Origin: Deltaproteobacteria bacterium
GTDB taxonomy: Bacteria > Myxococcota > Polyangia > Haliangiales > Haliangiaceae
Length of the DNA stretch: 21,326 bases
Direction: 5' to 3'
Assembly: GCA_018262455.1 (NCBI GenBank)
Contig: JAGSPR010000061.1
Span: 1-21,326, forward strand
Both the position numbers and the translations under genes were made by a program. The notes beneath the pieces were generated by a model. The model did no database searches. It saw nothing but the letters and a program-made list of their open reading frames with translations, and had not been told where the DNA came from. Of the stretch, positions 1 through 6,513 are shown piece after piece; within the stretch, counting starts at the first letter, position 1; every line of letters begins with the position of its first letter.

Positions 1-1729
1 CGGTCTTGATCGCCGTGCCATCGGCGAGCGTCACCGACATCGAGCCGATCGTCACCGTGGCCATGATCGTGTCGTCGCCGCCGAGCGTCGGGGGATTGGT
101 CGCCGCGACGTTATCGACGAGGATCATGCCCACGCCGCCGGCGTTCTGGACGGCGATCGACTTGGCCTTGAACGAGCACGCGCCGCGATCGACGACGACG
201 ATCTTCCCCGTGACCACGTTCGTGAGCGCGCCGCAGGCATCGCTGACCGGGTCGGTGCCATCGTTCGCGAGCACGACGCCCGCGGTGACGTCGAAGCTCG
301 CCGGGCCGAAGCTGGCGCCCTTGTTGGCGCGCGGCTGCCCGGCGACGCTCATCGTGTGGTCGTCCGTGCCGCTCCACAGGAACACCTGCATGCGCGGGGA
401 CATGCCGTCGCCGGGCGTCGCCATGTTCGCGTTGTTGCGCGAGCCGCCGGTCGCGTTGTCCTGGGCTTCCCCGATCACGACGTCGCCCTCGATGCCGCCG
501 CGGCCGTAGTTCGAGGCCTGACCGTTGCCAGCGGTCTCGGTGAAGCCGGCGTCGTACCAGAAGTCGTGGAGCCAGTTGAGGTTGTAGAACAGCGACGTGA
601 TGCCGGCCATCTGCTGAGGCTGCGAGGTCAGCGGGCCGAGCGCGGTGTTGTAGCTGCGATCGAACACGCCGGGTGCGGTGACGCTGGCGCGGAAGTCGCC
701 CGCCGAGAGGCCATCGGGAAACGTGAGATCGACATACGCATCGACGTTGTTGCCGAGCGTCTCGGTCGCTCCGACCGGGAGCCAGGGGTCGGCGAGTCCG
801 CCGGCCGGATGATTGAGGCCATCGACGGTCACGAGCGACGGTGCGATGAACGCCGGGTACAGGCCGTTCGGGATGCCGGTCGGGTGCGGCGACGGATCGA
901 CCAGGGGGCCATCGCTCGGGTGGTTCTCGCCGGTGGGCTCTGCGAACACCCGGTAGCCGAACGCGTCGTCGATCAGGCTGCGCTGCGACAGGACCCTGCC
1001 GTCGTCGGAGATCACGGTGCGGAACGCGTCCCCGGTCGTGGAACCTGGTTTGTTCGCGTAGACCTCGATGAGCCACGCCGCGATCAGCCGGTTGCCGGAG
1101 CGATGCCACAGCTTGCGAGCCCGCGCCTTGGCGACCTCGATGCCGCCCGCGCGGCCGCCGAGCAGCTCGATCGCCGACGACGAGGCCCGACTGGTCGACA
1201 GCGCCCGGGCGTCGAACTCGATGCCGTAGAACGCGCCGACCGCGCGCGCGATCGCGCCGGCATCGTCATCACGGTATGCGGGAGCGTTGCGCGGCGTGTC
1301 GGTACCGATCAGGGTGCCGCTCGCCGTCACGAGCGCGCCGCTCGGGCGGACGAGCAGGCGGAGCTCTCCGCCCTCGATCGGCATGCCGTCGATCTGCTGG
1401 CCGATCCGCGCGATCGTGCCGCCTCGGACGGCGATCTCGCCGGCCGGCTCGAGGACTGGCATGGCTCCGGGGGCGATCTTCCACGCGCTCGCGATGCGGC
1501 CGAGGTGGAACCGTGCTGACTCGCTGGCGGTCGCGGCCGGCGCGGCCGGCGCGGCCTGGGAGGTCACGGCCTGCAGCAGGCGGGGCAGCCCGCGCTCGTC
1601 GATCGCGAGCGGCGTCATGCCGGTGGCTGCCGGGGTGGAATCCGGTGCAGGGAGGCGGTCGCTCGGTGCGTCACAGGCGATGACGATGACGAGCAGGAGC
1701 GAGGCGAGCCATCGAGCGCGAGCGATCAT
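1..1729 (-). CDS. M36 (fungalysin) family metalloprotease lipoprotein, 3' end missing
   Basis: The gene runs off the left edge; 576 codons are present. Residues 1-18 form a lipoprotein signal peptide (basic start, hydrophobic LLLVIVI, lipobox VIAC with Cys19), so the product is probably anchored in the envelope and faces the periplasm or surface. Residues of about 40-200 resemble the FTP-type propeptide of fungalysins. From about residue 375 the peptidase M36 core is recognisable by NLNWLHDFWYDAGFTETAGN, then a SNYGRGG motif and a NNANMATPGDGMSPRMQ segment. A protease-associated (PA) domain follows at about 485-550 (GKIVVVDRGACSFKAK, NAGGVGMILVDN), as in bacterial M36 enzymes with a PA insertion before the zinc site. 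The HExxH zinc motif is expected further on and lies outside the window, so catalytic competence cannot be judged. The ATG at 1729 is chosen because the signal peptide starts there. Family assignment is strong; substrate is unknown. Confidence 0.9.
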   Translation of the reverse strand, partial: MIARARWLASLLLVIVIACDAPSDRLPAPDSTPAATGMTPLAIDERGLPRLLQAVTSQAAPAAPAATASESARFHLGRIASAWKIAPGAMPVLEPAGEIAVRGGTIARIGQQIDGMPIEGGELRLLVRPSGALVTASGTLIGTDTPRNAPAYRDDDAGAIARAVGAFYGIEFDARALSTSRASSSAIELLGGRAGGIEVAKARARKLWHRSGNRLIAAWLIEVYANKPGSTTGDAFRTVISDDGRVLSQRSLIDDAFGYRVFAEPTGENHPSDGPLVDPSPHPTGIPNGLYPAFIAPSLVTVDGLNHPAGGLADPWLPVGATETLGNNVDAYVDLTFPDGLSAGDFRASVTAPGVFDRSYNTALGPLTSQPQQMAGITSLFYNLNWLHDFWYDAGFTETAGNGQASNYGRGGIEGDVVIGEAQDNATGGSRNNANMATPGDGMSPRMQVFLWSGTDDHTMSVAGQPRANKGASFGPASFDVTAGVVLANDGTDPVSDACGALTNVVTGKIVVVDRGACSFKAKSIAVQNAGGVGMILVDNVAATNPPTLGGDDTIMATVTIGSMSVTLADGTAIKT

Positions 1730-1737
1730 GCGGGCCG

Positions 1738-1743
1738 ACCCTA
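1738..1743 (-). promoter_or_regulatory. Putative -10 element of the M36 protease gene
   Basis: TAGGGT on the minus strand ends 8 nt before the ATG at 1729. No Shine-Dalgarno sequence lies between them, so a transcript from here would begin at or within a base or two of the start codon. No convincing -35 hexamer is seen. Confidence 0.35.
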
Positions 1744-1801
1744 GCACCGCGGTCCCGGACGGCGTGGGGTTACCGGTGATCGATGAAGCTCCCTCGATCC
1801 G

Positions 1802-2497
1802 TCATTCGGGAACGAGCTTGCCTTGCGCGTCGTGCACCGTGTAGCGACACGTCGGACAGCTCGTCGGGTACTTGAGGGGGAGCTCCCGTTTCAACTTCGC
1901 GGGATCGGCCGCGAGCAGCCGGACCCCGATCGCGACCCGCTGGACCTCGTCGGGCGTCGTGAACGGGCCCGCGAGCACCTTGCCGCCGCACACCACGAGC
2001 ACGCCTTCGGCCGGCGGTAGCTTCTTCGACACCAGGCCGCACCGACTGGTCTGGTCGAACACCAGGAAGTCGCCGTCGATGAAGAACACCGGGGGTTGCA
2101 TGGCGCTGGTGTCCGCCGCCGCGTCGATCTCGCGGACGAGCTTCAGATCGATCTCGCCCGCGAACGCGGCCTTGTAGCACCGCGACATGTACAGCTCGAC
2201 GCTGTCGATCTCGTTCATGCACGCCACCAGGGCCAGCGGCCACGGTTGGCGCTTGCACTGGGCGACCTGCTCGGCGAGCGTGTCCGGAGTATTGGCGGCC
2301 TGCTCTTCGGGAAGCCCGGTGCGCTGGATCGCGTCGTACAGCCGCTGCAGCCCGGCCTCGCACGTCGGAGGACCGGCTGGCTTCACCGGCACGATCGCGC
2401 TGCCGGGGTCCGGCTGCGGAGCCGGATCCGGCTTCGGATCGACCTTCTTGCTGCACGCCGTCGAGAGCACCATCAAGCCGAGCAGGAGGGGGCGCAT
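1802..2497 (-). CDS. Cysteine-rich lipoprotein of unknown function
   Basis: A 231-residue protein with a clear lipoprotein signal (MRPLLLGLMVLSTAC, Cys15), followed by a Lys/Asp/Pro-rich linker (about residues 16-42) typical of an exported lipoprotein tether. The mature part holds eight further cysteines, including a C-terminal CPTC pair close to the end, so disulfides or a metal site are possible. A central stretch (PPVFFIDGDFLVFD) and a later VLVVCGGKVLAGPF segment look like strands of a small folded domain. I do not recognise the family. It lies 72 bp upstream of the M36 protease on the same strand, but that gene appears to have its own promoter. It is divergent from the epimerase gene. 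Its ATG has no Shine-Dalgarno. Confidence 0.8.
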   Translation of the reverse strand: MRPLLLGLMVLSTACSKKVDPKPDPAPQPDPGSAIVPVKPAGPPTCEAGLQRLYDAIQRTGLPEEQAANTPDTLAEQVAQCKRQPWPLALVACMNEIDSVELYMSRCYKAAFAGEIDLKLVREIDAAADTSAMQPPVFFIDGDFLVFDQTSRCGLVSKKLPPAEGVLVVCGGKVLAGPFTTPDEVQRVAIGVRLLAADPAKLKRELPLKYPTSCPTCRYTVHDAQGKLVPE

Positions 2498-2508
2498 GAT
2501 CGCGGGCG

Positions 2509-2514
2509 ATTATA
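2509..2514 (-). promoter_or_regulatory. Consensus -10 (TATAAT) for the cysteine-rich lipoprotein gene
   Basis: A perfect TATAAT on the minus strand ends 11 nt before the ATG at 2497, predicting a 5' leader of only about 4-6 nt. The matching -35 position is not recognisable. It sits in a 62-bp divergent spacer shared with the epimerase gene. Confidence 0.5.
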
Positions 2515-2548
2515 CGGCATCCCGCGCCGGTGCTCCGACCGTGACAGG

Positions 2549-2554
2549 TAAGCT
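2549..2554 (+). promoter_or_regulatory. Putative -10 element of the epimerase gene
   Basis: TAAGCT is followed by exactly 6 nt and then the GTG start at 2561, leaving no room for a ribosome binding site in the transcript. No good -35 is seen upstream. Confidence 0.35.
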
Positions 2555-2560
2555 CGCCGC

Positions 2561-3388
2561 GTGACCACCCCCGACGAAGTCACCCTGCGCGACGCCGACT
2601 CGGTCGTGGGCATCGCCCCGCGCCGCGGCGCCATCACCACCCGGTTCGACATCGGCACGCGGCGCGTGATGTTCATGGATCTCGACACGCTGCGAGATCC
2701 GACGAAGAACGTGCGCGGCGGCAACCCCGTGCTGTTCCCGACCCCAGGCAAGCTCGCCGGCGATGCGTGGTCGTATGCCGGCAAGTCTGGATCGATGAAG
2801 CAGCACGGCTTCGCGCGCAACCAGGCATGGCAGGTCGACGCGATGACCTCGAGCTCCGCGGTGCTCTCGCTCGAATCCGATGCCACGACGCGCGCGCAGT
2901 TTCCGTGGGACTTCGTGTTCGCGATGACGTTCACGTTGCGCGGCAACACGCTCCAGCTCGAGCAACGGATCTCCAATCGCAGCGCCACCGCGATGCCGTT
3001 TGGCGTCGGCTTCCATCCGTACTTCTTCGTGCCCGATGCGGAGAAGCCCCGCGCCCGGATCACCACCGCCGCGCGCCGCGCGTTCGACAACGTCACCAAG
3101 CGCGACATCGAGCTCGCCGGCCCGATCGATCTGGCACAGCCCGAGGTCGACCTGCACCTGCTCGATCACGGCTCGACCGCGAGCTCGCTCGTGGGGCCGG
3201 GCGGCACGGTCCACCTCCGTGGCTCGGCCGAGTACACCCACTGGGTCGTGTGGACGCTCGCCGGTCGCGACTTCGTGTGCCTCGAGCCGTGGACCTGCCC
3301 GGGCAACGCGCTCAACACCGGCGATCGCCTGCTCGTGCTCGCCCCGGCCGAGTCCCGCACGCTCTCGCTCGAGATCGAAGCCGCCTGA
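2561..3388 (+). CDS. Aldose 1-epimerase family protein (galactose-mutarotase-like)
   Basis: A 275-residue protein of the aldose 1-epimerase fold (PF01263), close to the family's usual length of 270-300. Members interconvert alpha and beta anomers of hexoses or hexose phosphates in the cytoplasm. Landmarks are SMKQHGFAR with His82, GVGFHPYF with His152 and CLEPWTCPGNALN with Glu242. The two histidines and the glutamate sit where family members place the proton-transfer residues. The phosphate-binding arginines that define glucose-6-phosphate 1-epimerases cannot be assigned with certainty, so the substrate stays open. The GTG at 2561 is the only start that precedes the whole domain; no signal peptide is present. 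The gene stands alone, divergent from the cysteine-rich lipoprotein gene. Confidence 0.85.
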   Translation: MTTPDEVTLRDADSVVGIAPRRGAITTRFDIGTRRVMFMDLDTLRDPTKNVRGGNPVLFPTPGKLAGDAWSYAGKSGSMKQHGFARNQAWQVDAMTSSSAVLSLESDATTRAQFPWDFVFAMTFTLRGNTLQLEQRISNRSATAMPFGVGFHPYFFVPDAEKPRARITTAARRAFDNVTKRDIELAGPIDLAQPEVDLHLLDHGSTASSLVGPGGTVHLRGSAEYTHWVVWTLAGRDFVCLEPWTCPGNALNTGDRLLVLAPAESRTLSLEIEAA

Positions 3389-3428
3389 ATTCGAGAACTT
3401 TCCGAACTTCTTGAACGGCGATCGCGGC

Positions 3429-3467
3429 GGTGGGCAATCGGTGGGCAGCTGCACCTGGTGGGCAGCT
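3429..3467. repeat. Three short direct repeats GGTGGGCA in the tRNA 3' flank
   Basis: Copies start at 3429, 3440 and 3457; the last two extend to GGTGGGCAGCT. The AGCTGC at 3447-3452 and GCAGCT at 3462-3467 can form a 6-bp stem with a 9-nt loop. The block lies just downstream of the tRNA-Thr gene (in its direction of transcription), so it could be part of its 3' trailer or terminator, but no T-run follows. Confidence 0.4.
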
Positions 3468-3490
3468 CCATCTCGAAATCCCCCGCAATC

Positions 3491-3565
3491 TGGAGCCGGT
3501 GGCCGGGTATGATCCGGCGACCTGCGGTTTACGAAACCGCTGCTCTACCACTGAGCTACACCGGC
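3491..3565 (-). tRNA. tRNA-Thr, anticodon CGT, encoded CCA, atypical T-loop
   Basis: The minus strand folds as a complete cloverleaf of 75 nt. The acceptor stem GCCGGTG/CACCGGC is fully paired, with discriminator T and a genomically encoded CCA (3491-3493). The D-arm is GCTC-AGTGGTA-GAGC, the anticodon stem GCGGT/ACCGC with loop TTCGTAA (anticodon CGT at 3531-3533), the variable loop AGGTC, and the T-stem GCCGG/CCGGC. CGT decodes the Thr codon ACG. The T-loop (3507-3513) reads ATCATAC instead of the near-universal TTCRANY pattern, so position 54 is A and position 58 is U. All stems are intact, so I call it a real gene with an odd loop rather than a decayed one. Confidence 0.93.
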
Positions 3566-3579
3566 TAGGTCGGACGTAA

Positions 3580-3608
3580 CTCGTACCCGAGACACGCGAA
3601 TCGCGCAA
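3580..3608 (-). promoter_or_regulatory. Putative sigma70-type promoter of tRNA-Thr
   Basis: On the minus strand TTGCGC (3608-3603), a 17-bp spacer and TACGAG (3585-3580) lie 14 nt before the tRNA 5' end. Spacing is ideal and the -35 keeps TTG. The -10 is weak; TTACGT slightly downstream is an alternative. Confidence 0.35.
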
Positions 3609-3636
3609 GCTCGCGCTCGCTTTTCTGGGAGCGGAG

Positions 3637-4539
3637 CTAGCGCGCGACGAGGCCGATCACGTTCGGCAGCGCCCACGGCTCGTGGTTGTCGTCGTTCTCG
3701 ACAAAGCCCGTCTCGTAACTACCGACCAGCGACAGCGCGCCTTCGGGACCACGCGCGACGAGCGAGGCTTCGGGGCCACCTTCGAGGAACACGGCGCCCG
3801 TGAGATCGTGGCTGGCGAGCGTGGTCGCGAGCTCGGCCATCGTGAACGCGGCGCGGGCATGGAGGAACACCACCCGCCCGGCGCGATCCACGCCGATCCC
3901 GGCGGCGGAGTAGTGCTTCGGATCCTGCCAGGCCAGGGCGTGACCGTCGCAGTCGAGCAACCGGTAGCTCTGGACCAGCGAGCGATAGCGCCGGCGCAGG
4001 GTGGCGAGATCGAACCCGGGACAGCCCCGGCCGCCGACGACGACGGGCGGATCGCCGGGCGACACCGGATCCCAGGCGAAGAAGCCGCTGAACTTCGGGT
4101 TGTCGATGCCGCGGACGTTGCCGCCAGAGACGACGAGCCCCACCGGCGCACCGCCATCGTGGAACATGCCGGCATTGGTGACAGCGGCGAGCCCGGCGTC
4201 GTCGCGCCATGCGGTCGCGGGCTTGCCCTTGCCGTCGGCGGACAAGGCCACGAGGCGGAACCGCGCGAGGTCGGCACGCACGACGTCCAGACAGGGCGAG
4301 GCGCCGGCCGCCCGGATGCCCGCGATCGCCCACCGGTCCACCGTCAGCCCGGGTCCCAGGCTCGGCCGCTCGACCGGGCATGGCTCCGGGGCACCGACGG
4401 TGCGCGCGTCCCCCGGCGCGTCCCCCGGCGTGATCACCGGCGCGGGCACGGCGATCGAGTCGCCGCGCCCGCAGCCGGCGAGCACGACGACCGCGAGCCA
4501 TCGCCCCCACACTGGCGGATCGATCGGCCTCAGCGCCAT
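3637..4539 (-). CDS. Phosphodiester glycosidase (NAGPA-domain) family lipoprotein
   Basis: The product is 300 residues. A signal peptide ends in lipobox LAGC (Cys23), so the protein is exported and lipidated. The body matches the phosphodiester glycosidase / NAGPA domain (PF09992): AAVTNAGMFHDGGAPVGLVV at about residues 115-135, a FFAWD segment, and the late TGAVFLEGGPEASLV motif corresponding to the family's LDGGxSxxL. Eukaryotic NAGPA removes GlcNAc from phosphodiester-linked mannose; bacterial homologues act on cell-envelope or exopolysaccharide glycans, and the exact substrate here is unknown. The ATG at 4539 is preferred over upstream in-frame starts because it opens the signal peptide. 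It lies 104 bp downstream of thiE on the same strand. That gap contains an inverted repeat, so co-transcription is uncertain. Confidence 0.85.
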   Translation of the reverse strand: MALRPIDPPVWGRWLAVVVLAGCGRGDSIAVPAPVITPGDAPGDARTVGAPEPCPVERPSLGPGLTVDRWAIAGIRAAGASPCLDVVRADLARFRLVALSADGKGKPATAWRDDAGLAAVTNAGMFHDGGAPVGLVVSGGNVRGIDNPKFSGFFAWDPVSPGDPPVVVGGRGCPGFDLATLRRRYRSLVQSYRLLDCDGHALAWQDPKHYSAAGIGVDRAGRVVFLHARAAFTMAELATTLASHDLTGAVFLEGGPEASLVARGPEGALSLVGSYETGFVENDDNHEPWALPNVIGLVAR

Positions 4540-4566
4540 CTCGCGTTGATTGTCGAGCTCACGAGC

Positions 4567-4585
4567 TTGTCCGGTACGCGGACAA
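4567..4585. repeat. Perfect 7-bp inverted repeat between thiE and the glycosidase lipoprotein
   Basis: TTGTCCG (4567-4573) and CGGACAA (4579-4585) flank a 5-nt loop. It lies 28 bp upstream of the lipoprotein start codon and 58 bp past the thiE stop. It could be a transcription-attenuating hairpin after thiE (no T-run follows) or an operator for the downstream gene. Confidence 0.45.
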
Positions 4586-4643
4586 CGCGCATCGGGCCGG
4601 TGCCATTCCGTGGATTGCACGCCAGGTGGTCGCCCAGGTCCCG

Positions 4644-5261
4644 TCAACCAGCGGCGGTGACGAGCGCGGCGATCGTCGCGGCGGGATCGGCGCTCGTCCA
4701 GGCCGCGCGGACGACGGCGATCGCATCGGCGCCGGCCTGCCGTGCGGCGCGCGCCCGCTCGGGTGAGTCGATACCGCCGACCGCCACGAGAGGGACCGGC
4801 AGCCGCCGGGCGAGGGCGGCGAGGGCGGCGAGGCCGAGCGGGTCGCCCATCCCGGCCTTGGACGGCGTCGCCCAGATCGGGCCGAGCTGGACCAGGTCCG
4901 CGCCGTCGCGGACCGCGGCGAGCGCGCCTTCGGTCGAGTGGCGCGAGCAACCGATCGGGAGTCCCAGGAGCCGCGCGTCCGCGATCGCCAGGCCTCGCTC
5001 GGGCAGGTGGACGCCATCGGCGCCGGCGGCTGCGGCGACATCGGCGCGGTCGTTGACCCAGACCTGTGCGCCGAGCGGACGAGCGATCGCGAGCACGGCC
5101 TGGGTGAACGCGAGCAGCGGCCCGCCGTCGAGCGTCTTGTCACGGACCTGGACGCGGACGGCACCGGCCGGCACCGCGGCGAGGATCGCCGCCAGCCTGT
5201 CGAGCATGACCGGCATCGAGCAGCTCGCCCGATCGGTCACCAGCACGACCCGAACCGTCAC
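4644..5261 (-). CDS. thiE: Thiamine-phosphate synthase (ThiE/TenI family)
   Basis: 205 residues, the usual length of the family. ThiE joins the hydroxymethylpyrimidine diphosphate and thiazole phosphate moieties to give thiamine monophosphate in the cytoplasm. Family landmarks are VRVQVRDK near residue 36, [20 protein letters not shown] (about 67-86) for pyrimidine and pyrophosphate binding, GCSRHS, the [15 protein letters not shown] loop, and VAVGGI near the C-terminus. The start is GTG at 5261, overlapping the thiG stop as GTGA, which implies translational coupling. TenI paralogues share this fold and act as aminases or isomerases. The intact synthase motifs and the position directly after thiG favour ThiE, though C in GCSRHS differs from the more common V. 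Confidence 0.88.
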   Translation of the reverse strand: MTVRVVLVTDRASCSMPVMLDRLAAILAAVPAGAVRVQVRDKTLDGGPLLAFTQAVLAIARPLGAQVWVNDRADVAAAAGADGVHLPERGLAIADARLLGLPIGCSRHSTEGALAAVRDGADLVQLGPIWATPSKAGMGDPLGLAALAALARRLPVPLVAVGGIDSPERARAARQAGADAIAVVRAAWTSADPAATIAALVTAAG

Positions 5262-6028
5262 TCGATGAGGCCGCCGACCGGCGACGAGGCGTTCGCGTAG
5301 TCACGCCGCGGCATCCGCCCGGCGAGGTACGCCTTGCGGCCACCCTCGACGGCGAGCCGCATGGCCTCGGCCATCAGCACCGGCTTCCGGGCGCCCGCGA
5401 TCCCGGTGTTCATCAGCACCGCGACGCAGCCGAGCTCCATCGCGATCGCCGCATCGGACGCGGTGCCGACCCCGGCATCCACGATCACCGGGATCCCGAC
5501 GTTGTCGATGATGAGCCGGATGTTGTGCGGGTTGCGGATGCCGAGCCCCGAGCCGATCGGCGCGGCGAGCGGCATCACCGCGAGGCAGCCCGCCTCCTCG
5601 AGGCGCTTGCACGTGATGAGGTCGTCGGAGCAGTAGGGCAGGACCTTGAAGCCTTCCTTGACCAGCCGGCGCGCGGCCTCCACCGTCGCGGTGTTGTCTG
5701 GAAACAGCGTCTTGGGATCGCCGATCACCTCGAGCTTGACGAGGTCGTCCATCCCGAGCTCGCGCGCGAGGTGGAGCGTGCGGATCGCCTCGTCAGCGGT
5801 GTAGCAGCCGGCCGTATTCGGTAGCAGGATGTACTTCGCGCGATCGACCGCGTCGAGCACGGTCGGCTGCTTGCTCGCGAGATCGATCCGGCGCAGTGCC
5901 ACGGTCACGATCTCGGCGCCCGACGCAGCGAGCGCGGCGCGCGTCTCGTCGAGCGATGCGTACTTGCCGGTCCCAACGATGATTCGCGACCGCAGCACGC
6001 GATCACCCAGCTTCCAGGTATCAGTCAT
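5258..6028 (-). CDS. thiG: Thiazole synthase ThiG
   Basis: 256 residues, full length. ThiG assembles the thiamine thiazole ring from 1-deoxyxylulose 5-phosphate, dehydroglycine and the sulfur carried on ThiS thiocarboxylate. The family signature is nearly continuous: [32 protein letters not shown], then [18 protein letters not shown]. Lys98 of that last motif is expected to form the imine with the deoxyxylulose phosphate substrate. [32 protein letters not shown] and [10 protein letters not shown] complete it. Its ATG abuts the thiS stop with no spacer (TAGATG), and its ribosome binding site lies inside the thiS coding end. The 3' end overlaps thiE. The residue and motif match leaves little doubt. 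Confidence 0.97.
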   Translation of the reverse strand: MTDTWKLGDRVLRSRIIVGTGKYASLDETRAALAASGAEIVTVALRRIDLASKQPTVLDAVDRAKYILLPNTAGCYTADEAIRTLHLARELGMDDLVKLEVIGDPKTLFPDNTATVEAARRLVKEGFKVLPYCSDDLITCKRLEEAGCLAVMPLAAPIGSGLGIRNPHNIRLIIDNVGIPVIVDAGVGTASDAAIAMELGCVAVLMNTGIAGARKPVLMAEAMRLAVEGGRKAYLAGRMPRRDYANASSPVGGLIE

Positions 6029-6241
6029 CTAGCCTCCTCCTACGAACGTGACGAGCTCGAGACGATCCCCTTCGGCCAGGGTCGTGGTCGCGTGCTGGGC
6101 GCGCGGCACGATCTCGCGATTCCGCTCGACCGCAACGCGGCGCTCACCGAGGCCAAGCTCTCCCAGCAGTCCGGAGACGGTCGTGCCTACAGCGACGCTA
6201 CGCGGCTGTCCGTTGATGACCACGTCGAGGCTCGCCGACAT
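6029..6241 (-). CDS. thiS: Sulfur carrier protein ThiS
   Basis: 70 residues of ubiquitin-like fold ending in the required Gly-Gly tail (FVGGG). The C-terminal glycine is adenylated and then thiocarboxylated, and it delivers sulfur to ThiG. Motifs are INGQPRSV at the start, [15 protein letters not shown] in the middle and [16 protein letters not shown] at the end, all typical of ThiS. The ATG at 6241 is chosen over an upstream in-frame ATG at 6295 because the canonical domain starts at once ([12 protein letters not shown]) and the length then fits the family. It heads the cluster thiS-thiG-thiE. No gene for the ThiF adenylyltransferase or for ThiO/ThiH is in the window. Confidence 0.93.
   Translation of the reverse strand: MSASLDVVINGQPRSVAVGTTVSGLLGELGLGERRVAVERNREIVPRAQHATTTLAEGDRLELVTFVGGG
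6033..6041 (-). promoter_or_regulatory. thiG ribosome binding site embedded in thiS Gly codons
   Basis: The minus strand reads AGGAGGAGG, then CTAG, then the thiG ATG. The same bases encode the ThiS C-terminal Gly-Gly-Gly (GGA GGA GGC). It is one of the strongest Shine-Dalgarno matches in the window and fixes the thiG start at 6028. Confidence 0.8.
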
Positions 6242-6249
6242 CGGGGCGC

Positions 6250-6255
6250 AACCTA
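6250..6255 (-). promoter_or_regulatory. Putative -10 element of the thi cluster
   Basis: TAGGTT on the minus strand ends 8 nt before the thiS ATG. If used, the mRNA would be almost leaderless and could not carry a 5' riboswitch. Confidence 0.35.
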
Positions 6256-6339
6256 CCATTCTGGGTCCGGGGTGGCTTCCCCCAGGCGTACTCACTGGAC
6301 CCCACCTCCGACACCTCAGCCCTCAAGTCAACCTGTGAT

Positions 6340-6363
6340 GACCACGACATCCATGCCGTGGTC
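6340..6363. repeat. 24-bp imperfect palindrome, candidate operator
   Basis: Arms GACCACG and CGTGGTC are perfect 7-bp inverted repeats; inner CAT/ATG also match, giving 20 of 24 symmetric positions. Strong dyad symmetry and the position between two divergent genes suit a dimeric regulator. It could equally form an RNA hairpin. It does not match the E. coli Crp or Fnr consensus. Confidence 0.5.
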
Positions 6364-6375
6364 GAATAAGTAGTT

Positions 6376-6391
6376 GTGAAAGATTCGTCAC
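6376..6391. promoter_or_regulatory. Possible Crp-like half-site pair (GTGA-N8-TCAC)
   Basis: The half-sites match those of Crp (TGTGA / TCAC), but the spacer is 8 bp instead of 6. It lies 123 bp upstream of the Crp-type gene, so autoregulation is conceivable. Evidence is weak. Confidence 0.2.
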
Positions 6392-6513
6392 TGTCGCAGG
6401 GGCAGAGCAGTGCGGCAACTAGCTGGAAGCACGTCCGGCGATGCGATCTCGCTCACGGGCACACCAATCGCAGAGGACAGCAACCGGGTCGTCACCCGAG
6501 GAGCTTATTTCCT

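Larger units (their letters stand above)
6242..6513. other. Divergent intergenic region between thiS and the Crp-type regulator
   Basis: This 272-bp spacer has no convincing gene. It holds three structures. GGGTCC/GGACCC (6263-6302) encloses a GGGG/CCCC hairpin. A 24-bp near-palindrome lies at 6340-6363. GTGA-N8-TCAC lies at 6376-6391. No TPP riboswitch core (CUGAG followed by ACCUGAU) is found on either strand. Confidence 0.6.

Noticed and set aside
3390..3415. TTCGAGAA/TTCTTGAA hairpin as terminator of the epimerase gene
   Set aside because: The stem needs a G-U pair, is AT-rich with a 10-nt loop and is not followed by a T-run; too weak to call.
3491..3565. tRNA-Thr as the attachment site of an integrated element
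   Set aside because: No integrase, no second copy of the tRNA 3' end and no phage or plasmid genes are seen on either side.
6242..6375. TPP riboswitch upstream of thiS
   Set aside because: A CTGAGG occurs on the minus strand, but no ACCTGAT-type core, no matching P1 and no terminator could be placed.
6376..6513. Longer version of the Crp-type protein starting at GTG 6376
   Set aside because: The extra 46 residues are low-complexity and basic, and a good ribosome binding site sits before ATG 6514.
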